Assembly: GCA_002392345.1 (NCBI GenBank)
Contig: DGGU01000027.1
Location: 1-13,547, forward strand
Direction: 5' to 3'
Source of the DNA: Lachnospiraceae bacterium UBA3866
Lineage (GTDB): Bacteria > Bacillota > Clostridia > Lachnospirales > Lachnospiraceae
Length of the DNA: 13,547 nucleotides
Within the stretch, counting starts at the first letter, position 1; each line of letters opens with the position of its first letter. This document shows positions 1 through 6,611 of this stretch, in pieces. The notes below the pieces were generated by a model that ran no database searches, was not told the origin of the DNA, and worked only from the letters and a program-made list of their open reading frames with translations. A program made the position numbers and the translations under genes.

Positions 1-7
1 TATTCGT

Positions 8-30
8 TAAACTATTGTTTCGCGAATAGT
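8..30. promoter_or_regulatory. LexA-box-like dyad upstream of recombinase gene
   Basis: Positions 9-20 form a perfect short dyad, AAAC-TATT-GTTT, followed by C. This resembles the Gram-positive SOS operator core GAAC-N4-GTTC/GTTT with one G changed to A. An overlapping dyad, ACTATT (11-16) with AATAGT (25-30), flanks a TTCGCGAA palindrome at 19-26. The site ends 9 bases before the recombinase ATG, where it could act as an operator, or it could serve a divergent gene left of the window. The operator identity is inferred from the match only. Confidence 0.35.
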
Positions 31-38
31 TATATGGT

Positions 39-1073
39 ATGTATTACGATGAAAAAGAAAAAAAGAATACTTTAAAACTACGTGAGTTAATTAGTGGTCT
101 CCCACCATTTTGTAAAGACTTTTTTAGAAGTATAGAGCCACGGACAACTTCAAGAACTCGCATAGCCTATGCTTATGATTTACATGTATTTTTTAATTAT
201 CTTAAAGAATCTAACCCATCTTTAAACGAGAAAATCGAATTAACTGATTTAGATAAGCTTACTTTTCAAGATATTGAAGAATATATGGAATATCTTAAGT
301 ACTACCAGAGTTCTAATAGTAAAGACATAATAAACTCAACACAGGGAATAAAGCGAAAAATCGCTACTCTCCGCTCTTTTTATAAGTATTATTATAATAA
401 TGGATTGATTAATACTAACCCAGCATCTAAAGTTACTCTCCCAAAGCTTCGTGATAAAGATATAATAAGACTCGATGTCAATGAAGTAGTCGATTATATC
501 AACACTGTCGAATCTGGTGTAAATTTGTCTAATAAGATGCTTAAATTTCACGAAAAAACCAAAGTACGTGATACTGCTATCATTACTCTTCTTCTTGGGA
601 CTGGAATAAGGGTTTCAGAATGTGTTGGAATTAATATATCTGATATAGATTTTAAGAATACAGCAATAAATATTAAAAGAAAAGGCGGCAAAGAAGCTAC
701 TATATATTTTAGCGATGAGGTTTCAAAAGCTCTGAGTGAATATATGGCCAAAAGAAAGAACATAGATAATGTAGAGACTGATTCTGAAAATGCATTTTTC
801 CTATCGCTTCAGAATAAAAGAATATCTGTAAGGGCTGTTGAAAATCTGGTCAAAAAGTATGCCAAAATTGTAACACCTTTAAAACATATAACGCCACATA
901 AATTAAGAAGTACTTATGGTACTAATCTATATCAAGAAACTGACGATATATATCTAGTAGCATCTGTTCTAGGTCATAATGACGTGAATACCACTAAGAA
1001 ACACTATGCTGCTATCGAAGACAATAAGAAAAGACTATCAAGAAATGTAGTAAAGCTTAGAGATGAGAATTAA
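39..1073 (+). CDS. Tyrosine recombinase, XerC/XerD-type
   Basis: This is a site-specific DNA recombinase of the phage-integrase family. Residues about 15-125 resemble the N-terminal SAM-like core-binding domain. The C-terminal catalytic domain carries the full active-site set: R191 (GTGIRVSE), K215 (KRKGG), H287 and R290 (TPHKLR), H313 (LGHND) and nucleophile Y323 (KKHYAAI). At 344 residues it is somewhat longer than a typical Xer protein of about 300. An in-frame TAG at 27-29 rules out an upstream start, and no convincing Shine-Dalgarno precedes the ATG. It is the only plus-strand gene and overlaps rsfS tail to tail by 4 bp, with no terminator between them. Nothing nearby looks like a mobile element, so a housekeeping or lineage-conserved Xer-like enzyme is more likely than a phage integrase. 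XerC, XerD or a paralogue cannot be told apart here. Confidence 0.9.
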   Translation: MYYDEKEKKNTLKLRELISGLPPFCKDFFRSIEPRTTSRTRIAYAYDLHVFFNYLKESNPSLNEKIELTDLDKLTFQDIEEYMEYLKYYQSSNSKDIINSTQGIKRKIATLRSFYKYYYNNGLINTNPASKVTLPKLRDKDIIRLDVNEVVDYINTVESGVNLSNKMLKFHEKTKVRDTAIITLLLGTGIRVSECVGINISDIDFKNTAINIKRKGGKEATIYFSDEVSKALSEYMAKRKNIDNVETDSENAFFLSLQNKRISVRAVENLVKKYAKIVTPLKHITPHKLRSTYGTNLYQETDDIYLVASVLGHNDVNTTKKHYAAIEDNKKRLSRNVVKLRDEN

Positions 1074-1408
1074 TCAATTTCGATCTCTTTTGCATCTGCC
1101 CATAATTTATCTAGACTATAGAACTCTTTATACTCTTCATCAAAAATATGAATTATAATATCATTATAATCTATTAGAACCCATTTTGTGTGGACTCCCT
1201 CTTTGCTCTTAGGTTCAAAACCATTTTCGCTCATATGATCACATATGTCATTTTCTAAGGCATCGACATTTCTCATTGATTTAACTGTAATTATGACAAA
1301 ATAATCTGCAATAATAGAGATCTTTCTAATATCAAGCACTCTAACTTCACTAGTCTTTTTATTTTTAATAAATGATATTAAATTTTCTAATTTATTATTT
1401 TTAACCAT
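1070..1408 (-). CDS. rsfS: Ribosomal silencing factor RsfS
   Basis: This 112-residue protein is of the RsfS/DUF143 family, which binds L14 on the 50S subunit, blocks joining with 30S and so silences idle ribosomes. Diagnostic stretches are KSMRNVDALENDI near residues 43-55 and the C-terminal block WVLIDYNDIIIHIF followed by EFYSLDKLWADA, close to the family consensus. The length is typical. The ATG overlaps the stop of the preceding small ORF as TAATG. Its nearest SD-like AGAGG lies about 16 nt upstream, so re-initiation coupled to that ORF is likely. It is the last gene of the cluster that begins with ribosomal proteins and a ribosome-assembly GTPase, consistent with its function. Confidence 0.95.
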   Translation of the reverse strand: MVKNNKLENLISFIKNKKTSEVRVLDIRKISIIADYFVIITVKSMRNVDALENDICDHMSENGFEPKSKEGVHTKWVLIDYNDIIIHIFDEEYKEFYSLDKLWADAKEIEID

Positions 1409-1551
1409 TAAAGTTTTTCTATATCCTCTTCACATGAGACAATGCCCTCTCTAATTATTTTACTTTTTTCAAATATCTCATCAAGTAAATCGTCTATTGG
1501 GTTAAGAATTATTTTTTGCTCAATTATTCTGTTTAATTCATTATTATCCAT
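1408..1551 (-). CDS. Small hypothetical protein, 47 residues
   Basis: This short ORF runs from MDNNELNR to EEDIEKL. A strong GGAGG ribosome binding site lies 6 nt before the ATG. Its start lies inside the end of the preceding small ORF (8-nt overlap), and its stop overlaps the rsfS start as TAATG. The protein is acidic and predicted helical, with no membrane segment or cysteine motif apart from one Cys near residue 40. No family is recognised. The strong SD and coupling on both sides argue for real translation. A role in coupling translation into rsfS, rather than as a protein in its own right, is also possible. Confidence 0.65.
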   Translation of the reverse strand: MDNNELNRIIEQKIILNPIDDLLDEIFEKSKIIREGIVSCEEDIEKL

Positions 1552-1660
1552 TTAATGCCTCCAAATATATTGATATATTATGATAGGTTTCTTCTAACTT
1601 GGTTACTAAATTAAGCTCATACTTCCTTAACAAATCTATTTGCTCATTATAGCCCATCAT
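1544..1660 (-). CDS. Small hypothetical protein, 38 residues
   Basis: This tiny ORF begins MMGYNEQIDLL and ends YLEALNG. Its first ATG overlaps the yqeK stop as ATGA; the second ATG, at 1657, would give 37 residues. Most of the sequence looks like one amphipathic helix with alternating Leu/Ile and charged residues. No Shine-Dalgarno is obvious, so translation would depend on coupling to yqeK. It hands over to the next small ORF, whose GGAGG lies within its coding region. No family is recognised. With its neighbour it occupies the place where related genomes often carry a larger gene between yqeK and rsfS. Confidence 0.5.
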   Translation of the reverse strand: MMGYNEQIDLLRKYELNLVTKLEETYHNISIYLEALNG

Positions 1661-2289
1661 TTATCAACTAAGTTCTTATAATAATCGTGTGTCTTAATAG
1701 TTAGTGAATGAATATACTTTTCTCTTCTCTTAAGAAACTCTAGGCTCATTGCTGTTGCTTTAACTATAGCTAAGTCTATATCAGTGTATGTAAGTCTTCT
1801 AATCTCAGCAATATTATCTCTAAATCTTCTAAGAGGCTCTATAAAATCAGCCATATATATAATCTTTTCTAGAGCTGTCATGTTGGGTCTTCCACATGTA
1901 TGATAATATATTGCATCATATACTTCATCACTTATGTTATATTTCACTTTGCAGATTTTAGCAGCAAGGAAACCATGAATACAGCCATCAGATAACTTAT
2001 CTTCTTCTGACAGTATAACTCCATACTCATCACAAGCTTTCAGAAGTTCATCATACTTTAATGATTTCGAATAGTCATGCAATAGTCCTGCTACAAGGCA
2101 ACTATCTTTATCGACATTATAGATGTCAGCTAAAGTTACAGCCGTTATAGCGACAGATATAGAATGCCAAAATCTTCTTTCATTATCAATGAGAGACTCT
2201 TTTAATTCCTTTTCATACTTTAAAAAGAGTTCCATGTTGACATTGCCTAATTCATATTTGTATTTTTCATCATTATTTATAAATTCCAT
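1657..2289 (-). CDS. yqeK: YqeK-family HD phosphohydrolase (Ap4A hydrolase)
   Basis: This 210-residue HD-domain protein is of the YqeK family, whose members symmetrically cleave diadenosine tetraphosphate to two ADP using a di-iron centre. Visible metal ligands are H42 (RFWHS), H71-D72 (LLHDYSK), H105 (CIHGF), H130 (YYHTCGRP) and D148 (MADFIEPLRR), all in family order and spacing. The length is slightly above the usual 185-200 because of about 15 extra N-terminal residues; Met19 is an alternative start. A TTAGGT SD-like element precedes the chosen ATG, 11 nt after the nadD stop. The pairing with nadD is conserved in Firmicutes. The stop overlaps the next small ORF. Confidence 0.92.
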   Translation of the reverse strand: MEFINNDEKYKYELGNVNMELFLKYEKELKESLIDNERRFWHSISVAITAVTLADIYNVDKDSCLVAGLLHDYSKSLKYDELLKACDEYGVILSEEDKLSDGCIHGFLAAKICKVKYNISDEVYDAIYYHTCGRPNMTALEKIIYMADFIEPLRRFRDNIAEIRRLTYTDIDLAIVKATAMSLEFLKRREKYIHSLTIKTHDYYKNLVDK

Positions 2290-2300
2290 ATAATACCTAA

Positions 2301-2966
2301 CTAAAAATATAATCTATGATCAATAATATAATTTAAAACATCAGGATTTAAATACTTTAATAGTTCATCATGATTTTTATCTATATCTTTAAGTAAATTT
2401 CTAATCTCGGTAGATGATATATTGGTGATTTTTGTTTCAAAAAGTTCATATATAAAATTTATTCCATAATTCTTCCCGAGATTACTGAGATACTTTCTCT
2501 TTTGATCTATGTTTTTAAATTCATCATCTTCTCTATCAAATATATAAAACCAATAGTCACGGATTAATTCTTTGTATCTATGCCAGGTGTGTATATATTT
2601 TATTGAATCAAAACCTACTATAAAATGGAATCGACAATTTAGATATTTCTTTTTTAATGCTTCAAGTATCTCGTATGTATATGTCTTATCAACAAGATCA
2701 TTATTTTTATCATAAAATTCTTTTTCAAATTGATTCACAATAGTGTTACTAATATTTTTAGTAGAAAGTTCTAGCATATTCACTCTATCCTCATAAGATA
2801 TTATATCATTAATATTTTTATGAGGCGATACATAAGATGGCAACACCCAAACTTCATCAACAATATAATTATCAACTAGATAATTAATCATATCTATATG
2901 CCCATTATGAACTGGGTTAAAAGTACCACCAAATATTGCAACATCTCTCTTAGTCATAATATTCAA
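2301..2966 (-). CDS. nadD: Nicotinate-nucleotide adenylyltransferase NadD
   Basis: NadD transfers AMP from ATP to nicotinate mononucleotide, giving deamido-NAD in NAD synthesis. The nucleotidyltransferase signature GGTFNPVHNGH is at residues 13-23, with the two His that bind ATP phosphates. The closing motif ISSTEIR is at 183-189, and a GFD at 118-120 lies in the substrate-binding region. The length of 221 is usual. The first ATG overlaps obgE by 17 nt. Met4 (ATG at 2957, 8-nt overlap) gives the more standard start MTKRDVAIFGG and may be the true one. Neither has a clear SD, so coupling to obgE termination is likely. Confidence 0.95.
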   Translation of the reverse strand: MNIMTKRDVAIFGGTFNPVHNGHIDMINYLVDNYIVDEVWVLPSYVSPHKNINDIISYEDRVNMLELSTKNISNTIVNQFEKEFYDKNNDLVDKTYTYEILEALKKKYLNCRFHFIVGFDSIKYIHTWHRYKELIRDYWFYIFDREDDEFKNIDQKRKYLSNLGKNYGINFIYELFETKITNISSTEIRNLLKDIDKNHDELLKYLNPDVLNYIIDHRLYF

Positions 2967-4236
2967 ATTCGATACCAGAGACTTCTACAGTATCCCCTTC
3001 TTTTAAACCTTTATTTTTTAGCATATCTATTATGCCCTCTTTTACCAAGTATTCTTGGAAATACTTCATGCCTTTCTCAGTGTCAAGATTAGTAAAACCA
3101 AGCATTTTATCTATCTTATTACCGCTAACTTTATATAATCCACTATGTGGATTTTCAATAATCAAAGTATCGTCTATATCTTTAATTAGAGATTCAACAT
3201 CAATTTCACTTTCATATGTATCAATGACCGATTCTTCCTTTAATTTGACAATAGTATTTTTAAGCTCATTTAACAAATCATCAATCCCTTCGCCAGTTAG
3301 GCCGCTAATCGGATATACAGGAATATCATTATAGATACTTTTTATCTCTATTATCTTCTTATCAAGAGTTTCCGTATCGATAGAGTCGATTTTATTAGCT
3401 GCTATAATTTGCTTCTTTTTTGATAAATTCACATTAAATTTATCTAATTCATTAAAAATTATCTTAAGATCGTTTACAGGATCTCTTCCTTCGACACTTG
3501 CAATGTCTACAATGTGAAGTAGAGCTTTAGTCCTTTCTATGTGTTTTAAAAATTTCGTTCCAAGGCCAACGCCATCTCCTGCTCCCTCTATAATACCTGG
3601 TATATCAGCGATGACAAATTCTGTATCATCTACACAGCATACTCCGAGATGAGGATTAATAGTAGTAAAATGATAATTTTTAATTTCAGGTCTTGCATTA
3701 GTAACTTTAGAGATGAAAGTGCTTTTACCGACATTAGGAAAACCAACAAGACCGACATCTGCCAAAACTTTAAGTTCCAAAGTAATATATAATTCTTTTG
3801 ATGCTTCACCTGGTTTTGCAAAACGTGGAGCTTGCATAGTTGATGTTGCAAAATGCATGTTGCCGATACCACCTTTGCCGCCTTTTAAAAGTACCAACTT
3901 TACATTATCGCCAGTCATATCATATATAATTTTATTTGAGTTAGTATCTCTTAAGATTGTGCCATTAGGTACTTTTATAATTAGATCCTTGCCATTTTTT
4001 CCATGGCATTTCTTTTTTCCACCATCTTCTCCATCTTCTGCAACATATTTATATTGATGTTTGAATGGCAATAATGTATTAAGACTTTCATCAACTTCAA
4101 AAATTATATCTCCGCCTTTGCCACCATCGCCACCATCTGGTCCACCAGTTGGCACATAAAGTTCACGACGAAAACTTACATGACCATTTCCGCCTTTTCC
4201 TGATTTTACATAGATTTTAGCATAATCAATAAACAT
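2950..4236 (-). CDS. obgE: Obg-family GTPase ObgE/CgtA
   Basis: This GTPase acts in 50S assembly and stress signalling. Its 428 residues show the Firmicute three-domain layout. The glycine-rich Obg domain (1-158) starts with MFIDYAKIYVKSGKGGNGH. The G domain has P-loop GFPNVGKST (165-173), G3 DIPG (211-214), G4 NKID (281-284) and G5-like SGL (311-313). A C-terminal OCT domain spans about 345-428. The start is fixed by the conserved N-terminus. The context is odd: the ATG comes two bases after the T-tract of a terminator-like hairpin, and the only SD-like AGGT is inside that hairpin, about 15 nt away. Expression is therefore probably set by read-through from rpmA, and the start site looks structurally occluded. 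Confidence 0.97.
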   Translation of the reverse strand: MFIDYAKIYVKSGKGGNGHVSFRRELYVPTGGPDGGDGGKGGDIIFEVDESLNTLLPFKHQYKYVAEDGEDGGKKKCHGKNGKDLIIKVPNGTILRDTNSNKIIYDMTGDNVKLVLLKGGKGGIGNMHFATSTMQAPRFAKPGEASKELYITLELKVLADVGLVGFPNVGKSTFISKVTNARPEIKNYHFTTINPHLGVCCVDDTEFVIADIPGIIEGAGDGVGLGTKFLKHIERTKALLHIVDIASVEGRDPVNDLKIIFNELDKFNVNLSKKKQIIAANKIDSIDTETLDKKIIEIKSIYNDIPVYPISGLTGEGIDDLLNELKNTIVKLKEESVIDTYESEIDVESLIKDIDDTLIIENPHSGLYKVSGNKIDKMLGFTNLDTEKGMKYFQEYLVKEGIIDMLKNKGLKEGDTVEVSGIEFEYYD

Positions 4237-4237
4237 A

Positions 4238-4263
4238 AAAAAATAGGCGACCTGATGGTCGCC
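4238..4263 (-). terminator. Intrinsic terminator/attenuator between rpmA and obgE
   Basis: On the minus strand GGCGACC-ATCA-GGTCGCC forms a perfect 7-bp GC-rich stem with a 4-nt loop, followed by TATTTTTTT. This is a standard Rho-independent terminator. It lies 10 nt after the rpmA stop and ends just before the obgE ATG. It could limit read-through so that L21 and L27 are made in excess over Obg. Confidence 0.88.
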
Positions 4264-4273
4264 ATAAATTATT

Positions 4274-4531
4274 TCAAGCTTTAGGATAAACTGAGATCTT
4301 CTTTTTGTTTCTATCTATCCTCTCATATTTCATAACGCCATCAACCTTAGCGTATAAAGTATAATCATTACCAAGACCTACATTAGTACCCGGATGAATT
4401 CTTGTACCATTCTGTCTATATAATATATTACCTGCTAGAACAAACTGACCATCAGCTCGCTTTGCTCCAAGCATCTTAGGATTAGAGTCTCTACCATTCT
4501 TAGTTGATCCACCACCCTTATGATGTGCCAT
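4274..4531 (-). CDS. rpmA: 50S ribosomal protein L27, extension-less form
   Basis: L27 lies at the peptidyl transferase centre, where its N-terminal tail contacts tRNA. The 85-residue sequence has the conserved GGGSTKNGRDSNPK start and the core GQFVLAGNILYRQNGTRIHPG. The start is secure: AAAGGAGT lies 5 nt before the ATG and an in-frame TGA occurs 12 nt upstream. The protein therefore begins directly with MAHHKGGGS, like proteobacterial L27. Most Firmicutes instead encode about a dozen extra residues ending in a cleavage site for the protease Prp. The 35-nt gap to rplU leaves no room for the usual prp (ysxB) gene. Loss of the extension and of the protease is mutually consistent. Confidence 0.97.
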   Translation of the reverse strand: MAHHKGGGSTKNGRDSNPKMLGAKRADGQFVLAGNILYRQNGTRIHPGTNVGLGNDYTLYAKVDGVMKYERIDRNKKKISVYPKA

Positions 4532-4566
4532 ATAATACTCCTTTCAATCAATATAGTTTTGATTTA

Positions 4567-4869
4567 TTAAATAGAATCAATTTTAATTTCTGTAAAATAC
4601 TGTCTGTGACCATTTTTCTTATGGTAGCCAGATTTTCTCTTGTACTTATAAACTATAACTTTCTTGTCTTTAGCTTGCTTAGTACAAGTTCCAGTAACAG
4701 TCTTGCCGTCTATAGTAGGATTACCAATAGTAAGGTCATTATCAGAATATGCAAGAACTTTATCAAAAGTAACTTTATCACCGACATTGCATTCAAGCTT
4801 TTCTACTTTGATAACATCACCGGCACTTACCTTGTATTGCTTTCCACCAGTCTCTATAATTGCGTACAT
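4567..4869 (-). CDS. rplU: 50S ribosomal protein L21
   Basis: L21 is a 23S-binding protein of the large subunit. The 100-residue product starts with the canonical MYAIIETGGKQYKV and ends RQYFTEIKIDSI; a basic KYKRKSGYHKKNGHRQ stretch near the C-terminus is the RNA-binding signature. An upstream in-frame ATG at 4884 exists, but GGAGG lies between it and the ATG at 4869, so 4869 is the start. It is the first gene of the cluster, with its own strong promoter and a structured leader. Autogenous control through the leader is likely, by analogy with L21 leaders of Firmicutes. Confidence 0.97.
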   Translation of the reverse strand: MYAIIETGGKQYKVSAGDVIKVEKLECNVGDKVTFDKVLAYSDNDLTIGNPTIDGKTVTGTCTKQAKDKKVIVYKYKRKSGYHKKNGHRQYFTEIKIDSI

Positions 4870-4946
4870 ACAAAACGCCTCCATTTCCTAGATTCGCTAT
4901 AAAGGTTAGTTAATATTATAACTGATTATACCTTTTCTATGCGTGA
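4870..4946 (-). promoter_or_regulatory. Structured 5' leader of rplU (L21-leader-like)
   Basis: The roughly 75-nt untranslated leader contains nested inverted repeats. An outer ACCTTT/AAAGGT pair lies at 4930-4935 and 4901-4906 (plus coordinates). An inner TAACT/AGTTA pair lies at 4919-4923 and 4908-4912 with a 6-nt loop. GGAGG and the start codon follow. Firmicutes carry a known L21 leader RNA at this place, so this is a plausible member. Membership is inferred from position and hairpins, not from a model search. Confidence 0.55.
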
Positions 4947-4952
4947 ATATAT

Positions 4953-4981
4953 ATTATAGCTAATATAAGGCTAAATGTCAA
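4953..4981 (-). promoter_or_regulatory. Sigma-A promoter of rplU
   Basis: A perfect -35 TTGACA (4981-4976) and perfect -10 TATAAT (4958-4953) are separated by 17 nt. Transcription should start near 4946 and run through rplU and rpmA, with read-through to obgE and beyond. Confidence 0.9.
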
Positions 4982-4997
4982 GTTGACATACCTTATA
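4964..4997. repeat. 34-bp imperfect palindrome over the rplU -35 box
   Basis: Outer arms TATAAGG (4964-4970) and CCTTATA (4991-4997) surround inner arms ATGTCAA (4975-4981) and TTGACAT (4983-4989), centred on G4982. The inner dyad contains the -35 TTGACA of the rplU promoter. It could be an operator or a hairpin in read-through RNA from the upstream operon. No T-tract follows, so it does not look like a standard terminator. Confidence 0.6.
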
Positions 4998-5018
4998 AAT
5001 ATTACATAATACTAGCCT

Positions 5019-6602
5019 TTAGTCATAATACATCTGATATATCTCTTCTTGATTTCCTGGCAGCCTTACAACAAGAGCACCATTAATCATCCTTATGGAA
5101 TCAGCATTTGGATAGATGCCCATGTTTTGATATTCCTGAGTCGCAATTATACTCTGTATACCTTCATCATTTACAGTCCTTGGTATGAAATTCATAACCT
5201 TTCTAAAATAATTAGGTCTAATCCATGCTTCAACTGAAGGTTCTGATATAAGATAACAACCTCTTATCCATGTTCTATTTTCACTATATGGTGATGCTGT
5301 TATAACAAATGGCATATATCCTATAAGGGCTATAGGAGTTTTTGATGTATAACCATTTGTTGATTCTATCCTTGTAATCAATTCATTATATTTAAGATCA
5401 GCTACACGATTTTCTTCAGCAAGCATATGATAATTATATGCATTCATGTAAGTATATTGGATTGTAGTTGCAAGAATAACAATGGCTAAGACAATATTAA
5501 AAATATTAGAAACTATCTTTATATCAAAAAACGTCTTCTCTTTATTAATAGTTAGATAATTATGCAAAATAATTGGTAATATAAAATAAAAAGTAAAACT
5601 CTGCATCATGAGTGCATCAGGTTCTCTATCAGAAAAAATATTAATAAAGAACATGCAAGGTGGTAATACAATAATTAATAATGTACCAATCAATTTATTA
5701 ATGCCAGGTTTTTTAGATGCACTTGAAAATAACATAAATAGATATATAAAAATTAATATTAATGAAAATAAATATGATAACTTTAAAATATCAGTGCTAT
5801 TAATATATGATGAAAGTCCACCAAAATTGGTAAATGGCAATATGAAAAATATTTTATAGCAACCAATAAATTTAGTAAAAATCGCTGCTAAGTCAAGCGG
5901 AAAACTTGATTTAGTTTTATATACAGCTTCAAAGATCATAAGAAAAATCTTATAAAAGCCAAAAGAAAGTATTAAAAATACAAAATCTATAATCATTTCT
6001 TTTAAGTTAATCTTCTCATCACTATCAAAACACTTAAGTATGTAATAGATAACAATTATTGAAAAACTTATGCCCACATAAGCTTGGTAACCTCCGATTG
6101 AGAAACCAATAAGAATGCTTCCTATAATTTTATGCAATATTTTCTTATCTAATATCAGTTTTGCACCAATGACACTAAAGAAGCAAGATACAGCATATAC
6201 ATTAGTACAATAATAATGAATATTGGTAGATGTTACAGATGGGTAAGATATAAATATAAGTGCTATAAATAATGCTAAAATCTTATCCTTTATCTTAAAG
6301 ATTGATACTATAGTTGCTACACTTAGTGAGAAAAATATTATACCAATCAAAGCGTTAAAATAAGTAATCTGAGTAGCACGATTTAATACTTTTAGTATGC
6401 TTAGATAAAAGCTAACAAAAAATCTACCTTCTCCAATTCCAACACCAAGTCTTTCAGGACCATTTAACATATCATCCCAGTTGTAGATAATGTTCGCATA
6501 GAACATAAAGTGTACAACAAATGAAATGATAACAGCAGAAATGAAACTAAACACCGCTGTGTCGTCAAGTTTCTTTCTAAAACTCATAACAAAACTTTCC
6601 AT
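5019..6602 (-). CDS. Polytopic membrane glucosyltransferase, GtrII-like
   Basis: This is a 527-residue integral membrane protein. About 9-11 hydrophobic segments fill residues 17-375, followed by a largely soluble C-terminal part (about 390-527) that is probably extracellular. The first outer loop holds an acidic-aromatic motif, NWDD (41-44), and EGRFF near 58-62. With YPSVTSTN and GGYQAYVG further on, this resembles the Glucos_trans_II (GtrII/GtrIV) family, which uses a polyprenyl-linked glucose donor to decorate surface polymers. AGGAGAG precedes the ATG and overlaps the gltX stop, so it is the last gene of the pnp operon. The stop lies 38 nt before the rplU promoter, without a clear terminator. 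Substrate and acceptor cannot be inferred. Another GT-C-type membrane transferase is the main alternative. Confidence 0.72.
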   Translation of the reverse strand: MESFVMSFRKKLDDTAVFSFISAVIISFVVHFMFYANIIYNWDDMLNGPERLGVGIGEGRFFVSFYLSILKVLNRATQITYFNALIGIIFFSLSVATIVSIFKIKDKILALFIALIFISYPSVTSTNIHYYCTNVYAVSCFFSVIGAKLILDKKILHKIIGSILIGFSIGGYQAYVGISFSIIVIYYILKCFDSDEKINLKEMIIDFVFLILSFGFYKIFLMIFEAVYKTKSSFPLDLAAIFTKFIGCYKIFFILPFTNFGGLSSYINSTDILKLSYLFSLILIFIYLFMLFSSASKKPGINKLIGTLLIIVLPPCMFFINIFSDREPDALMMQSFTFYFILPIILHNYLTINKEKTFFDIKIVSNIFNIVLAIVILATTIQYTYMNAYNYHMLAEENRVADLKYNELITRIESTNGYTSKTPIALIGYMPFVITASPYSENRTWIRGCYLISEPSVEAWIRPNYFRKVMNFIPRTVNDEGIQSIIATQEYQNMGIYPNADSIRMINGALVVRLPGNQEEIYQMYYD

Positions 6603-6611
6603 ATAACTCTC

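Noticed and set aside
39..1073. Recombinase as marker of an integrated mobile element or integron
   Set aside because: No att-like repeats, cassette genes, phage genes or tRNA target lie next to it; the neighbours are core genes.
4870..4884. Upstream in-frame ATG of rplU at 4884 giving five extra residues
   Set aside because: The GGAGG ribosome binding site lies downstream of it, and L21 canonically begins MYAIIETGGKQY at 4869.
4983..5010. Plus-strand TTGACA with CATAAT 16 nt downstream, suggesting a divergent or antisense promoter
   Set aside because: The -35 is only the mirror half of the palindrome at the rplU promoter, the -10 is imperfect, and no plus-strand gene follows.
4967..5019. 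AAGGCTA/TAGCCTT inverted repeat spanning 53 nt after the glucosyltransferase stop, as a terminator
   Set aside because: The loop of about 39 nt is too long and no T-tract follows, so it does not support an intrinsic terminator.
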